Origin: Pandoraea aquatica
GTDB taxonomy: Bacteria > Pseudomonadota > Gammaproteobacteria > Burkholderiales > Burkholderiaceae
Direction of reading: 5' to 3'
Length of the DNA stretch: 64,000 bases
NCBI RefSeq assembly: GCF_902459565.1
Contig: NZ_CABPSN010000003.1
Span: 372,001-436,000 of the forward strand
A model generated the notes under the pieces. That model made no database searches. It was not told the origin of the DNA and saw nothing but the letters and a program-made list of their open reading frames with translations. Numbering within the stretch: position 1 is the stretch's first letter; every line of letters begins with the position of its first letter. This document shows, in pieces, positions 47,358 through 56,474 of the stretch. The position numbers and the translations under genes were made by a program.

Positions 47358-48944
47358 ATGGCAGCAACGCAGGAGACGGCCGGCGGGAAAGACGCGCCGC
47401 GCTACATTCGGATGCAGGCGGAGGACAACGTCGCCATCGTGGTGAATGACGGAGGCTTGCCCGCGGGCAGTCGGTTCGCAGACGGGCTCACGCTGGTCGA
47501 CGCCGTGCCGCAGGGCCACAAGGTCGCGCTGATCGATCTGGCCGCAGGGGCCGCGGTGGTTCGCTACGGTGTGGTGATCGGTTACGCGGCGCGCGATCTG
47601 AGCGCAGGCAGTTGGGTCAACGAGCGCAACCTTGCGATGCCCGAAGCGCCGTCGCTCGACCGTCTGCCGATCAGTACACGCGTGCCTGCCGAATTACCGC
47701 CGCTCGACGGCTTCACGTTCAAGGGCTATCGCAATGCCGACGGCTCGGTCGGCACGCGCAACATTCTGGCCATCACGACCACGGTGCAATGCGTGGCGGG
47801 CGTGGTGGAGTTCGCCGTCAAGCGCATCAAAGAGACGTTGCTGCCGCAGTATCCGAACGTCGACGACGTCGTCGCGCTGGAGCATACGTATGGCTGCGGC
47901 GTGGCCATCGACGCACCGGATGCCGTCGTCCCGATCCGCACGCTGCGCAACATCTCCACCAATCCCAACTTCGGGGGCGAAGTGATGGTCGTGAGTCTCG
48001 GCTGCGAGAAGTTGCAGCCGGAGCGTTTGCTCCCGGCAGGCAGCATTCCCATCGAGAGCACCGATGCCGACGGGAAACCCGACACCGTCTGCCTTCAGGA
48101 CGATGCCCACGTCGGCTTTCTGTCGATGATCGATTCGATCCTGACGATGGCGCGCACGCATCTTGAGCGGCTTAACGCGCGTCAGCGCGAGACGGTCCCG
48201 GCGTCGGAGCTGATCGTCGGTGTGCAGTGCGGCGGTAGCGACGCGTTCTCCGGCGTGACGGCCAACCCGGCCGTGGGCTTTGCGACCGACCTGCTCGTGC
48301 GCGCGGGCGCGACGGTCATGTTCTCCGAAGTCACCGAAGTGCGCGACGGCATCGACCAGTTGACTTCACGCGCAGCCACGCCGGAAGTGGCCGAAGCGAT
48401 GATTCGCGAGATGGCGTGGTACGACGCGTATCTGGAGCGCGGGCGCGTCGACCGCAGCGCCAACACCACGCCGGGCAACAAGCGCGGCGGGTTGTCCAAT
48501 ATCGTCGAGAAGGCGATGGGGTCGATCGTGAAGTCGGGCAGCGGGCCGATTCACGGCGTGATTTCCCCGGGCGCGAAACTCGACCGCGAACACCAGCGCG
48601 GGCTGATCTATGCCGCGACGCCTGCGAGCGATTTCATCTGCGGCACGCTGCAACTGGCGGCGGGCATCAACGTGCACGTGTTCACGACCGGGCGGGGCAC
48701 GCCCTACGGACTCGCCGAGGTGCCCGTCATCAAGGTGGCGACGCGCTCGGATCTGGCGCGCCGCTGGCACGATCTGATGGATGTGGATGCCGGACGCATC
48801 GCCACCGGTGAGGCCACCATCGAAGACGTGGGATGGCAGTTGTTTCACCTGATGCTGGCCGTCGCCAGCGGTGAAAAAACATGGGCCGAGCGATGGGGAC
48901 TGCATAACGCGCTCACGCTGTTCAACCCCGCGCCGGTGACCTGA
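47358..48944 (+). CDS. garD: Galactarate dehydratase
   Basis: Dehydrates D-galactarate (mucate) to 5-dehydro-4-deoxyglucarate, joining the glucarate route at kdgD. From the ATG at 47358 the product has 528 residues in the UxaA/GarD layout: N-terminal SAF domain (about 18-95), then the metal- and substrate-binding domain with [13 protein letters not shown] (about 122-134), EHTYGCGVA (about 175), VSLGCEK (about 213) and CGGSDAFSG (about 290). GGGAGGGG and GAGGGAC lie just before this ATG. Upstream in-frame starts at 47223 and 47265 would add unlike residues. Confidence 0.94.
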   Translation: MAATQETAGGKDAPRYIRMQAEDNVAIVVNDGGLPAGSRFADGLTLVDAVPQGHKVALIDLAAGAAVVRYGVVIGYAARDLSAGSWVNERNLAMPEAPSLDRLPISTRVPAELPPLDGFTFKGYRNADGSVGTRNILAITTTVQCVAGVVEFAVKRIKETLLPQYPNVDDVVALEHTYGCGVAIDAPDAVVPIRTLRNISTNPNFGGEVMVVSLGCEKLQPERLLPAGSIPIESTDADGKPDTVCLQDDAHVGFLSMIDSILTMARTHLERLNARQRETVPASELIVGVQCGGSDAFSGVTANPAVGFATDLLVRAGATVMFSEVTEVRDGIDQLTSRAATPEVAEAMIREMAWYDAYLERGRVDRSANTTPGNKRGGLSNIVEKAMGSIVKSGSGPIHGVISPGAKLDREHQRGLIYAATPASDFICGTLQLAAGINVHVFTTGRGTPYGLAEVPVIKVATRSDLARRWHDLMDVDAGRIATGEATIEDVGWQLFHLMLAVASGEKTWAERWGLHNALTLFNPAPVT

Positions 48945-48990
48945 AACCGGCGCGTCGGTGTGTTGGTGCGCGAGCGTGCGAGTGTGCGGA

Positions 48991-49467
48991 TCAGAGTTCG
49001 GCTTGCGTTTGCGCGAGTCCGAATTCGAGCATGGCCGGCACGAAGCAGTGATTGAGCGTGTCGCGCCGCGACAGCTTCGTGAGCACATAGCGGCGAAACG
49101 GCGTAAGCGTGCCCCAGTCGCCGACGTCCGGCGCAAGCAGGTCGGCCATCTCGCACTGCTTGAGCAATCCCGGCGGCAGGGCGTTCATGTCCTGCCAGGC
49201 CGTGGGGGCGGCGTCGACACTGCGCTCGACGGCCTGCCCGAGATGATCGCGCGCGATCTCGTCCAGGCGCGCAGCAAAATCTTCGTCACCTGGCACGCAC
49301 GACGCGAGCGTCTCGCGCGCTTCTTGCGGCAGGCGCTGCCAGTCCGCCAGCGACAGATGCTGGCCGTTACGATCCAGATTGAAGCGAATCGCCATCGTGA
49401 TGTATTTGAGGTTTTCGCAGGCTTCAATTTCGAAAACAAACATCGGCAGACGCTGGTAAAGGTGCAT
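48991..49467 (-). CDS. Nitrate reductase-associated protein
   Basis: 158 residues from the ATG at 49467, chosen because GAGGAG lies 8 nt upstream. The opening FVFEIEACENLKYITMAIRFNLD matches the small family called nitrate reductase associated protein, often found near assimilatory nitrate reductase genes. Its biochemical role is not known. No nitrate genes are in this window. The frame is open to 49680 without family likeness. It is convergent with garD. Confidence 0.8.
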   Translation of the reverse strand: MHLYQRLPMFVFEIEACENLKYITMAIRFNLDRNGQHLSLADWQRLPQEARETLASCVPGDEDFAARLDEIARDHLGQAVERSVDAAPTAWQDMNALPPGLLKQCEMADLLAPDVGDWGTLTPFRRYVLTKLSRRDTLNHCFVPAMLEFGLAQTQAEL

Positions 49468-49891
49468 GGCTGTCACTCCTCGTGTGGCGACGTATCGCAT
49501 GCGGCCGATTGTACTCGCGCCCCGAGGGCGATTGCGGACGGAGTGCATGCCAGACGATGCGGCATGACGACGCATCGATACGCAGCATATGGCGGATGTG
49601 GCACCGCTTTCGGCGTCCCCACTCGCGGGCGTTGTCTTTCCAAAAGCGCCGATTGTTCTTGGGAAAACTCTCAAAAGCACTCGGGCGAGCGCTGAAAAAT
49701 TACATCGCTTTGTGAGACGTCTCGTAGCACGGAAAGGCTGTCAGTGAGCGGCCGCGCGGCGATTTCGGACAGTTCACATCACTTGCCATGTGAAGCGTCC
49801 TAGAGATTCGGTTCTTTCCCAAGGCCGTCCGGATTTCCTAAGGTAGGCGTTCTGCCGATCCATTCCCGATTCACCGCTGATAGGAGCCGAC
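49468..49891. other. Intergenic region upstream of the two-gene cassette
   Basis: 424 bp with no convincing gene. It holds an inverted repeat TTCACAT (49773-49779) with ATGTGAA (49788-49794) and the ribosome site TAGGAG (49881-49886) before the ATG at 49892. The left part carries the promoter of the nitrate-reductase-associated gene. Confidence 0.55.
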
Positions 49892-50185
49892 ATGCCGTCC
49901 CGTACGTCTAATGCGTCGCCCATGCCTTTCCCATTTCTTCCCGTAGTGCTGGAGTCGCCAAAGGCATCAACGTCGCACAGCTCAGCGGCGTTGCCCGAGG
50001 TGTCAGAGCCCGCGAGCCGTGCCAGTGCGGTACGCACCAAACCGCGAACGAGCCGTCGCTCCGCGTTGATCGAGGCCGCACAGCCGCCGGGCATGGGCGA
50101 CGATGGCGGTTGTCCGCTGCGGGTGGAGGTGGTGCGCAGCATCGCGCCCGAATGTCTGACGTTGCTCGGGGCCATCGTCCGATGA
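49892..50185 (+). CDS. 97-residue Pro/Ser-rich protein of unknown function
   Basis: I do not recognise this protein. It has 97 residues: a Ser/Pro/Ala-rich first half, a basic middle (RTKPRTSRRS, about 49-58), and a short C-terminal part with two Cys (GGCPLRVEV and PECLTLLG). It has no signal peptide or membrane helix. Support for being real: AGGAG 6 nt before the ATG, and its stop overlaps the next start as ATGA, implying translational coupling. It could be a small partner protein or a peptide substrate of the downstream protein, but nothing in the sequence proves either. Confidence 0.6.
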   Translation: MPSRTSNASPMPFPFLPVVLESPKASTSHSSAALPEVSEPASRASAVRTKPRTSRRSALIEAAQPPGMGDDGGCPLRVEVVRSIAPECLTLLGAIVR

Positions 50186-51174
50186 GCGCCGTAGCGACGC
50201 ACGCTGTGTCATACGCGCCGCGCGATGCGGGCGGGGAGACTCCGGCGTCGGCGGGCGGCGCGGTGTGGGTGATCGCCTCGCCGCACGCGCAATGGACGTG
50301 TGCGCCGGACGCCGTGACCGTGTCGTCCTATGAAGTGTCGTGCACGCTGCACGAGGCCCCCGTGGACACGGCGTTGTGGCTCGAACGCATGAAGCATGGC
50401 GTGTTGCTGGCGCAAGTGCCGGTGCCCGGGACGTGGTTGGCGACGCTCGTCGACGAAGCGCTGGTGCATGTGTTGCCGGCAACGCCGCACGGCAGTCGGG
50501 ACATCGTGCCCGCCTTCGAGCAGATCTGCGACGCGTGGGTGCGGGGCATCTTCGCGGCACCGTTCTGGGCGCGCTTCCTCGCAGGCGAGTCGAGCGACAT
50601 TCAGGTGCTGGCGTTTCTCGCGCAGCTCTACCATCGCGCGGCGGGGGCCGACGTCCACAATCGTATTGCGGTGGAGCGCTGCACCGACACAGCACTGCGG
50701 CCGCTGCTGCTGCGTCAGTACCGGGAGCAGCGCGGTCAGTCGACGATGTTGGCCGCAGGGCTGTTGCGATGCGGCCCGGCGGCGCGCACGTTTCTGGACA
50801 GCGGTGCCTTCGACGCGACGCACGCGCTGATCGACTTCATCATTGGCGCGGCGGGCGATATGCCCGCTTACGTCGGATGTTGTGCGCTGTGCCAGGCCCC
50901 CGCGACGGCGCGCGCCGCCAGCGAGATCGAAGCACAGTTCGAGGCGCTCGCGCAGCGCTATCCGTCGGCGGCGGACGGCTTCGCGGCGGTCTGCGCACAC
51001 GCCCGCCATGACGCGAGCGTGTGCGGTGGCACGGCGCTGCTCGCGCAATGGGTGGAAGATGCGGGCGAGCCCGACGTGACGTCGCGTTTGCGGATGTTGC
51101 GTGGCGCGTACGGGGTGGCGGCGGCGTACCGGGTGATGTTCGACGCCTTGCATCGGCTCGACGAGGAACTCTGA
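50182..51174 (+). CDS. Helical protein, possibly heme-oxygenase-like
   Basis: 330 residues. The first 110 residues form an unrecognised domain. From about 130 to the end the helix pattern (FWARFLAGESSDIQVLAFLAQLY, QYREQRGQSTMLAAGLL, ALIDFIIGAAGDM, MLRGAYGVAAAYRVMFDALHRL) resembles the heme-oxygenase/TenA/PqqC fold. I cannot find the full Glu/His metal-ligand set of diiron members: the position after the YREQRG helix where His is expected reads QST. It has an unusual YVGCCALC cluster (about 232-239). It is translationally coupled to the 97-residue gene. Function unknown. Confidence 0.55.
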   Translation: MSAVATHAVSYAPRDAGGETPASAGGAVWVIASPHAQWTCAPDAVTVSSYEVSCTLHEAPVDTALWLERMKHGVLLAQVPVPGTWLATLVDEALVHVLPATPHGSRDIVPAFEQICDAWVRGIFAAPFWARFLAGESSDIQVLAFLAQLYHRAAGADVHNRIAVERCTDTALRPLLLRQYREQRGQSTMLAAGLLRCGPAARTFLDSGAFDATHALIDFIIGAAGDMPAYVGCCALCQAPATARAASEIEAQFEALAQRYPSAADGFAAVCAHARHDASVCGGTALLAQWVEDAGEPDVTSRLRMLRGAYGVAAAYRVMFDALHRLDEEL

Positions 51175-51214
51175 CGAGCGAAGGGTTGTGCAGTCCTGAG
51201 GTCAGCGAGCAACG

Positions 51215-51248
51215 CATGCCCCCGATTGGGGCATGTCACTCGTATAAT
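51215..51248 (+). promoter_or_regulatory. Promoter with overlapping palindrome before an EamA gene
   Basis: Perfect 8-bp inverted repeat CATGCCCC (51215-51222) and GGGGCATG (51228-51235), directly followed by a consensus -10 TATAAT (51243-51248). No good -35 is seen. The palindrome occupies its place, so a regulator bound there could control the gene. Confidence 0.5.
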
Positions 51249-51280
51249 GGCGTCCCAACGGCGGGGGCGGTTGCGGCTCC

Positions 51281-52195
51281 ATGCCGTCCGCCCCCCTGAC
51301 CATGACAACCCAACTCGCCTACCTCGCCGCGCTCGGTGCCGCCCTTTGCTGGGCTTGCAGCGGCATGATCGCCATCACGCCTGTCCGTCAGGCCGGTTCG
51401 TTCCCCTTCAACTACGCCCGCATGTTGCTGGTCTTCGCGATGCTGCTGTTTGCACTCGCGGTGTTGCGCGGCTGGCCGTCGCTCACGGTGGAGCAGTGGT
51501 TGCGGCTCACAGCGTCGGGGCTGATCGGCATTCTCGTGGGCGACACGATTCTCTACACGTCGCTCGGCCGTCTCGGGCCACGACGCAACTCCATCGTCTT
51601 CGCCACCAACGCGCCGATGACGGCCGTACTTGGTTACTTCTGGCTGGGCGAAGCGCTGGGTTGGCGAGCGGTCGCGGGCGTTGCACTGGTGACGGCAGGG
51701 GTGGCGCTCGCCATCGCCTTCGGCGGCCGTCGCGAGGACGCACACCACTGGGAATCGGTGCGTGGCGATGTGCGTGTGGGCGTTGCCATCGGACTGACGG
51801 CGGCGCTGTGTCACTCGATCGGGACGCTTATCGCCAAGCCCGTGATGGCGGCGGGCGTGGACCCGGTAGGGGCGTCGGCGGTACGCGTTGGCGTGTCGGC
51901 GCTTGGACTCACGATCCTTGCCGCGCGACGCGGGCGAGGCATCTTCTCGGACTTCACGCCGAGCACGCTGGCGCTCACGGCGGCCTCCGGATTCGTCGGC
52001 GTGGCCGTCGGTATGACGCTGCTGCTGTATGGCATGGGGCATGGCAACACGGGCGTCATCGCGACGCTCTCGGCGACCACGCCGGTGATGGTGTTGCCGC
52101 TGCTGTGGATTCGCACCCGGCAGCGTCCGGCAGCGGGTGCCTGGTGGGGCGCGCTGATCGCCAGCGCCGGGGTGGCGCTGATCTTTAACCGCTGA
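51281..52195 (+). CDS. EamA/DMT-family transporter
   Basis: 304-residue inner-membrane protein with about ten hydrophobic helices in two EamA repeats (about 10-140 and 160-300). Family members export amino acids, nucleotides or other metabolites by proton antiport. The substrate is not predictable. A start at the ATG at 51302 (MTTQLAYLAAL) is equally possible, since neither has a clear Shine-Dalgarno sequence. Promoter-like elements lie at 51215-51248. Confidence 0.9.
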   Translation: MPSAPLTMTTQLAYLAALGAALCWACSGMIAITPVRQAGSFPFNYARMLLVFAMLLFALAVLRGWPSLTVEQWLRLTASGLIGILVGDTILYTSLGRLGPRRNSIVFATNAPMTAVLGYFWLGEALGWRAVAGVALVTAGVALAIAFGGRREDAHHWESVRGDVRVGVAIGLTAALCHSIGTLIAKPVMAAGVDPVGASAVRVGVSALGLTILAARRGRGIFSDFTPSTLALTAASGFVGVAVGMTLLLYGMGHGNTGVIATLSATTPVMVLPLLWIRTRQRPAAGAWWGALIASAGVALIFNR

Positions 52196-52230
52196 CGTTG
52201 CTGGAGAGCGCCCGAAGCGCCTGAAACGGC

Positions 52231-53058
52231 TTAGCGCGTGACAGGCGTTTGCAGGGCGTCGGCGCTCTGGTGCGACGTTTCGGTGCCAAGCGTCGGCACC
52301 TGAATGTCGGGTGCGGGCGCGGGGCGCGGCACGCTCGGCGTGAGCAGGCGTCGCAACCAGGCGGCAATGCGCTCGAAGACGCCAGGATCGTCGTTGAACA
52401 ATTCGGGACGCAGCACGCCCAGATATTCCAGAATCTGATCCGCTTCCTGAGCGCCGACCGAGCCGTAAATGACGGCGAGATCGAGCAGCGCGCGCAGCTC
52501 ACCCAGCTTTTCGCGGGCTTGCAGCGAGCGGGCGGTTTCGACGGCGCGCTTGGCTTCGAACACGCGTTCGCGCAGCACCGACGCAGTGCGCCATGCGGGC
52601 GTCTGCAACGTGGCCTCGAGCGTTCGCAGGTCCTGTGCCGACGTCACGATCTGACCGGCGAGCGATTCCACGATGCGCTCCTCGCCCTTCGCTTCCCTCA
52701 CAATGCCTTCGGCCCAGCGGCTCGCCTGACGCGCCATGTCTTCGCGCGACCATTCCGGGCGCGAGACGAAATAGAACCCGTGCTGACGCGCCTGATTCAG
52801 GATGATCGAGACGACGTCCGGGAACTGCTTGTCGAACGTGCGTTTGGCCCACGCGTAGTGGCCGCCCGCGAGTAGTTGGGCGACGGCGGCTTCGGTGAGC
52901 GGCACGGTGCTGTCGAGCAGGCGGGCGCGCAGAAAGTCGTCGAAGGGCGGCGGCGTGAAGTGACGGTCGACGGCCGCGGAGATGCGCACGAAGGCGTCGA
53001 AATCCTTTTGCAGGTCGGCGAGCGCGCTGTCGGAGAGCGTAAGGGCGATGCGACTCAT
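52231..53058 (-). CDS. Hypothetical soluble protein
   Basis: 275 residues from the ATG at 53058 (MSRIALTLSDSALADLQKD). Mostly alpha-helical and charged, with a helical run at about 115-195 (WAEGIVREAKGEERIV, LRERVFEAKRAVETARSLQ) that could form coiled coils, and a Pro-rich tail (RPAPAPDIQVP). No signal peptide or known domain. The frame continues upstream to 53238 through a His-rich stretch that I do not count. Same direction as egtB-egtD and 193 bp downstream of egtD. Confidence 0.65.
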   Translation of the reverse strand: MSRIALTLSDSALADLQKDFDAFVRISAAVDRHFTPPPFDDFLRARLLDSTVPLTEAAVAQLLAGGHYAWAKRTFDKQFPDVVSIILNQARQHGFYFVSRPEWSREDMARQASRWAEGIVREAKGEERIVESLAGQIVTSAQDLRTLEATLQTPAWRTASVLRERVFEAKRAVETARSLQAREKLGELRALLDLAVIYGSVGAQEADQILEYLGVLRPELFNDDPGVFERIAAWLRRLLTPSVPRPAPAPDIQVPTLGTETSHQSADALQTPVTR

Positions 53059-53251
53059 CGTGACCGGCTCCCGGTCGCGGCGATGGCGAGTCCGTCCCAC
53101 GCGCGCGAAGTCGCGTCGGCCGGTCGAATGTCGGTGCGAGTGCCCGTGTGAGTGAGGCGGGCCACAGGCGGAGCCGCCGGAGCCCGTGCCACGTGCATCC
53201 CCATTGCGCGTGAAGTCATGTGCAGCGATACGTATCAACGGTGCGCTGCGG

Positions 53252-54400
53252 TCATGGCCGTGCGCTGTGAGATGGGCTGTCCCGCTGGACGTTTGTTACG
53301 TCCATGGCGGGCAGCATGAGTCTGCATGCATCAACGGCACAACGGCGTAAAAACTTTAGCCTCCGGGGCGCATTTTCTTTCAACGCCTTGTGAAGGCGGC
53401 CACCGGAGCACTCGCCGTTGGCGGGACGCAGCAGGTAGACGGCGAAGCGCGAGCGGGCGTCGAGCCAGACACGCTCGATATCCCAGCCGGCGGAGTTCGC
53501 CAGTGCGCGGAACTCCGTCTGTCCATATTTGTAGGAGTTCTCAGTATGGATGGACTCGCCTGCCGCGAAATCGAAGCGATGGCCGAGGACGGTGGCGGAG
53601 AATGCGCGCTGTGCGACGAGATGCATTTCGATGCGGCTGGCCTTTGCGTTGAAGCGGGCTTCGTGACGGAAGGCCTCCAGCGGCAGATCGCCGTCGAGTT
53701 CGCGGTTGATGCGCACGAGTACGTTCAGATCGAACTGCGCCGTCACCCCGCGCGCGTCGTCGTACGCGGGCAGCAGCACGGCGGGGTCCTTGCACGCGTC
53801 TACGCCGACGACCATGCGCCGGTGCGGTCCGAGCATCTTGCCGACGTGCGCGAGGAAGGCGGCCGCCTGTCCGGGGGCGAAGTTGCCGATCGTGGAGCCG
53901 GGGAAGAAACCAAGGCGCGGGCCTTGCGTGTTCTGCAACTGCGGCGGGAGGTGGAACGGACGGGTGAAGTCGGCGCGCACCGGCAGCATCGGAATGCCGG
54001 GGCAGCGACGCGCGAGCGTGGCGACGGCGTCGTCCAGAAAATCGTCGGCAATGTCGACGGGGACATACGCGCGTGGGGTCACGAGGGCGTCGAGCAGTAA
54101 GGGCGTCTTACGGCTCGATCCGCTGCCGAATTCCACGACGACGGCGTTCGGTCCGACAACGTCGGCAATGGCCGCCGAGCACTCGCCGAGCAGGGCAGTT
54201 TCGGTGCGCGTCTGGTAGTACTCGTCGAGGCCCGTGATCTCTTCGAAGAGTTCGCTGCCGCGCTGGTCGTATAGCCAGACGCTGGGCAACGTCTTCGGTG
54301 TGTGGCCGAGACCGGCGAGCACGTCGGTGGCAAAGGCGTTTTCCGGCAGTGACGGGCAAACGAACGCCGTGGCTTGTTGGGATTGCGTAGCTTGCAACAT
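53252..54400 (-). CDS. egtD: L-histidine N-alpha-methyltransferase (ergothioneine)
   Basis: SAM-dependent enzyme that trimethylates histidine to hercynine. The SAM-binding block VEFGSGSSRKT (about 89-99), PVDIADDF, the FFPGSTIGNF loop (about 165) and TENSYKYG (about 290) match EgtD. Family proteins are about 320-330 residues and end after FAVYLLRP. This one has 382, with about 50 extra basic residues. Start and the egtB stop overlap by one base (TGATG), so the two are coupled. Confidence 0.93.
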   Translation of the reverse strand: MLQATQSQQATAFVCPSLPENAFATDVLAGLGHTPKTLPSVWLYDQRGSELFEEITGLDEYYQTRTETALLGECSAAIADVVGPNAVVVEFGSGSSRKTPLLLDALVTPRAYVPVDIADDFLDDAVATLARRCPGIPMLPVRADFTRPFHLPPQLQNTQGPRLGFFPGSTIGNFAPGQAAAFLAHVGKMLGPHRRMVVGVDACKDPAVLLPAYDDARGVTAQFDLNVLVRINRELDGDLPLEAFRHEARFNAKASRIEMHLVAQRAFSATVLGHRFDFAAGESIHTENSYKYGQTEFRALANSAGWDIERVWLDARSRFAVYLLRPANGECSGGRLHKALKENAPRRLKFLRRCAVDACRLMLPAMDVTNVQRDSPSHSARP

Positions 54401-55764
54401 CAGCGGTCCTCCGCGAGCCTCAGGCCGCAGAACTGCCAGCGCTGATGCGGGTAGAAGAAGTTACGGTACGTGGCGCGTGCGTGTCCCGGCGGCGTGGCGA
54501 GCGATCCGCCGCGCAACACGAACTGTCCGCACATGAACTTGCCGTTGTACTCGCCGACGGCCCCCGATGCCGTCCGGAATCCCGGGTACGCGACGTATGG
54601 ACTGGCTGTCCATTGCCATACCGGGCCAAAGCGTTGCTCCATCGTGGGTTGCATGCCTGACGAAGTGCTGCTTGTGCCGCTCGCCGCCACTTCCCATTCT
54701 TGTTCTGTCGGCAGACGCTTGCCCGCCCAGCGCGCGAAGGCGTCCGCTTCGAAATAGCTCACGTGTTGCACAGGTGCGTCGTCGTCGACGGGCTGCATGC
54801 CGGCGAGCGTCATCGACTGCCATTCGCCGTCGTGCAACTCCCAGTAAAGCGGATGACCCCAGCCTTCGCGCTGCACTGTCGCCCATCCATCGGAGAGCCA
54901 GAGGCCTGCCATTCGGTAGCCGCTGTCTTCGATGAAGTCGCGCCATTCGCCGTTCGTCACCACGCGCGACGCTATCGCGAAGGGGCGCACCAGCACGTCG
55001 TGCGCGGGCGTCTCGCAATCGAAGGCGAAGTGGCCGCCCGAGCGGCTGTCGTCACCGGGATGCCCGACGCGGTGTTGTCCGCCGTCGTGCTCGATCCATT
55101 GCAGCGGTGCGCTCGCGTGAAGCGCTGCGGACGGCGGGCGATGCGCAGGACGCAACGGATTCTGCGCAAAGAGATGCAGCAGATCGGTGTGCATCAGTTC
55201 CTGATGCTGCTCTTCGTGATGCAGACCGAGCGTGATGAGCGCGACGGTGTCGGGCGCGAGATCGGGCTGCTGCAAGAGTGCGTGCATGGCGGCGTCGACG
55301 TGGCGGCGATAGGCCAGCACTTCGTCGAGCGTGGGGCGCGAGAGCAGCCCGCGCTGCGGCCGCGGATGACGCGGTCCGGCGGCTTCGTAATACGAGTTGA
55401 AGAGGTAGGCGAAGCGGGGATCGTAGGGGCGGTAACGGGGTTCGAGGACCTTCGCTTCACTCAGCAGAAACGTCTCGAAAAACCAGGTGGTATGCGCCAG
55501 ATGCCACTTGATCGGGCTCGCATCGGGCATCGACTGCACGGTGGCGTCTGCATCCGACAGACCTTGCGCGAAGGCGACGGACGCGGCACGCACCGCGTCG
55601 AAGCGCGCATGCAGGGACGTGACGGGCGATGTGACCGGTGACACGAGCGGCGAGGCCGTCGCCGCATTGGCGGACGGCCCATCGCGAGCGGTCCGCGAGG
55701 GGGAGACGTTGGGGGAGGTGCCTGAGGGCGCCTCGGCTTGCGACGTACAACAGGGGACGGTCAT
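54400..55764 (-). CDS. egtB: Ergothioneine biosynthesis sulfoxide synthase EgtB
   Basis: Non-haem iron enzyme that joins hercynine to a thiol (gamma-glutamylcysteine or cysteine) with oxygen. From the ATG at 55764 it has 454 residues. The DinB-like N-terminal half carries iron ligands HLAHTTWFFE and HHEEQHQELMH (the His-x3-His pair), and the C-terminal FGE-sulfatase domain includes YRMAGLWLSDGW and GKRLPTEQEWE. The first 40 residues are Ser/Pro-rich. The frame is open to 55833. No egtA or egtC gene lies nearby, so the sulfur donor is open. Confidence 0.93.
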   Translation of the reverse strand: MTVPCCTSQAEAPSGTSPNVSPSRTARDGPSANAATASPLVSPVTSPVTSLHARFDAVRAASVAFAQGLSDADATVQSMPDASPIKWHLAHTTWFFETFLLSEAKVLEPRYRPYDPRFAYLFNSYYEAAGPRHPRPQRGLLSRPTLDEVLAYRRHVDAAMHALLQQPDLAPDTVALITLGLHHEEQHQELMHTDLLHLFAQNPLRPAHRPPSAALHASAPLQWIEHDGGQHRVGHPGDDSRSGGHFAFDCETPAHDVLVRPFAIASRVVTNGEWRDFIEDSGYRMAGLWLSDGWATVQREGWGHPLYWELHDGEWQSMTLAGMQPVDDDAPVQHVSYFEADAFARWAGKRLPTEQEWEVAASGTSSTSSGMQPTMEQRFGPVWQWTASPYVAYPGFRTASGAVGEYNGKFMCGQFVLRGGSLATPPGHARATYRNFFYPHQRWQFCGLRLAEDR

Positions 55765-55944
55765 AGGAAAACCCGGGGACACACCGTGTTGTGAAACGTG
55801 CTGCCTATTGTAGACCCGTTGCCGGGGCGTCATGTACCCCCAGTTTGGGGCCGTTATGTGACGGTTCGTAACGACGGTTGACGCTGGCGGCCGTCTTCCC
55901 TCGCCGCCCTGTCCTGCAAGCCTGAGCGGCGTAGCAGACGACGC

Positions 55945-56469
55945 CTACATCAACCAGCCGGTGAGGCCGAGCAGGCTGCCGGCGGCGATGAGCCACAGCG
56001 GATTCCAGCGGGTGCGCAGCGTAATGACGACCGCGACGAGCGTCACAAGTCCGCGCGCCACGTTGATGTCGACCTCTCGGGCGAGCAGCGCGCTGCTGGC
56101 GGCGAGCAGACCGACGGTGATCGGTGCGAGACCGGCGCGCACGGCGCGGACCCACGGCGAGTGCTCGTGACGGTCGACCCATCCGCCCACCAGATACGCG
56201 AGGAGCGAACTCGGGGCGCACTTGGCGAGTGTGGCCGTGAACGCGCCGGGCAGTCCGGCGGCTTGCAGACCGATCAGGGTGACGGCCATGCCGTTGGGGC
56301 CGGGCGCGGCCTGCGCGAGCGAGAAGAAAGTGACGAACTGGGCGTCGGTAATCCAGTGCCGGGTGTCGACGGCGTAGCGATGGATGTCGGCAAGCGTGAC
56401 GTTGGTGCCACCGACGGCGAGCAGCGACCAGAGCGAGCCATGCAGGAACAGATCGATGAGCGTGGTCAT
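55945..56469 (-). CDS. Chromate transporter, second half (CHR domain)
   Basis: 174-residue membrane protein with one CHR domain: GGTNVTLADIHRYAV (about 20-34) and the conserved AQAAPGPNGMAV (about 52-63), then hydrophobic helices. With the gene just upstream it forms the two-protein short-chain CHR pair that together equals one full ChrA antiporter. Chromate efflux is the family function, but specificity of short-chain pairs is less certain. The gap to the first half is 5 nt. Confidence 0.88.
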   Translation of the reverse strand: MTTLIDLFLHGSLWSLLAVGGTNVTLADIHRYAVDTRHWITDAQFVTFFSLAQAAPGPNGMAVTLIGLQAAGLPGAFTATLAKCAPSSLLAYLVGGWVDRHEHSPWVRAVRAGLAPITVGLLAASSALLAREVDINVARGLVTLVAVVITLRTRWNPLWLIAAGSLLGLTGWLM

Positions 56470-56474
56470 GATGG

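Noticed and set aside
53059-53238. His-rich N-terminal extension of the 275-residue hypothetical protein
   Set aside because: The stretch HSHGHSHRHS looks metal-binding, but the domain-like sequence starts at the ATG at 53058, and the extension has no ribosome site.
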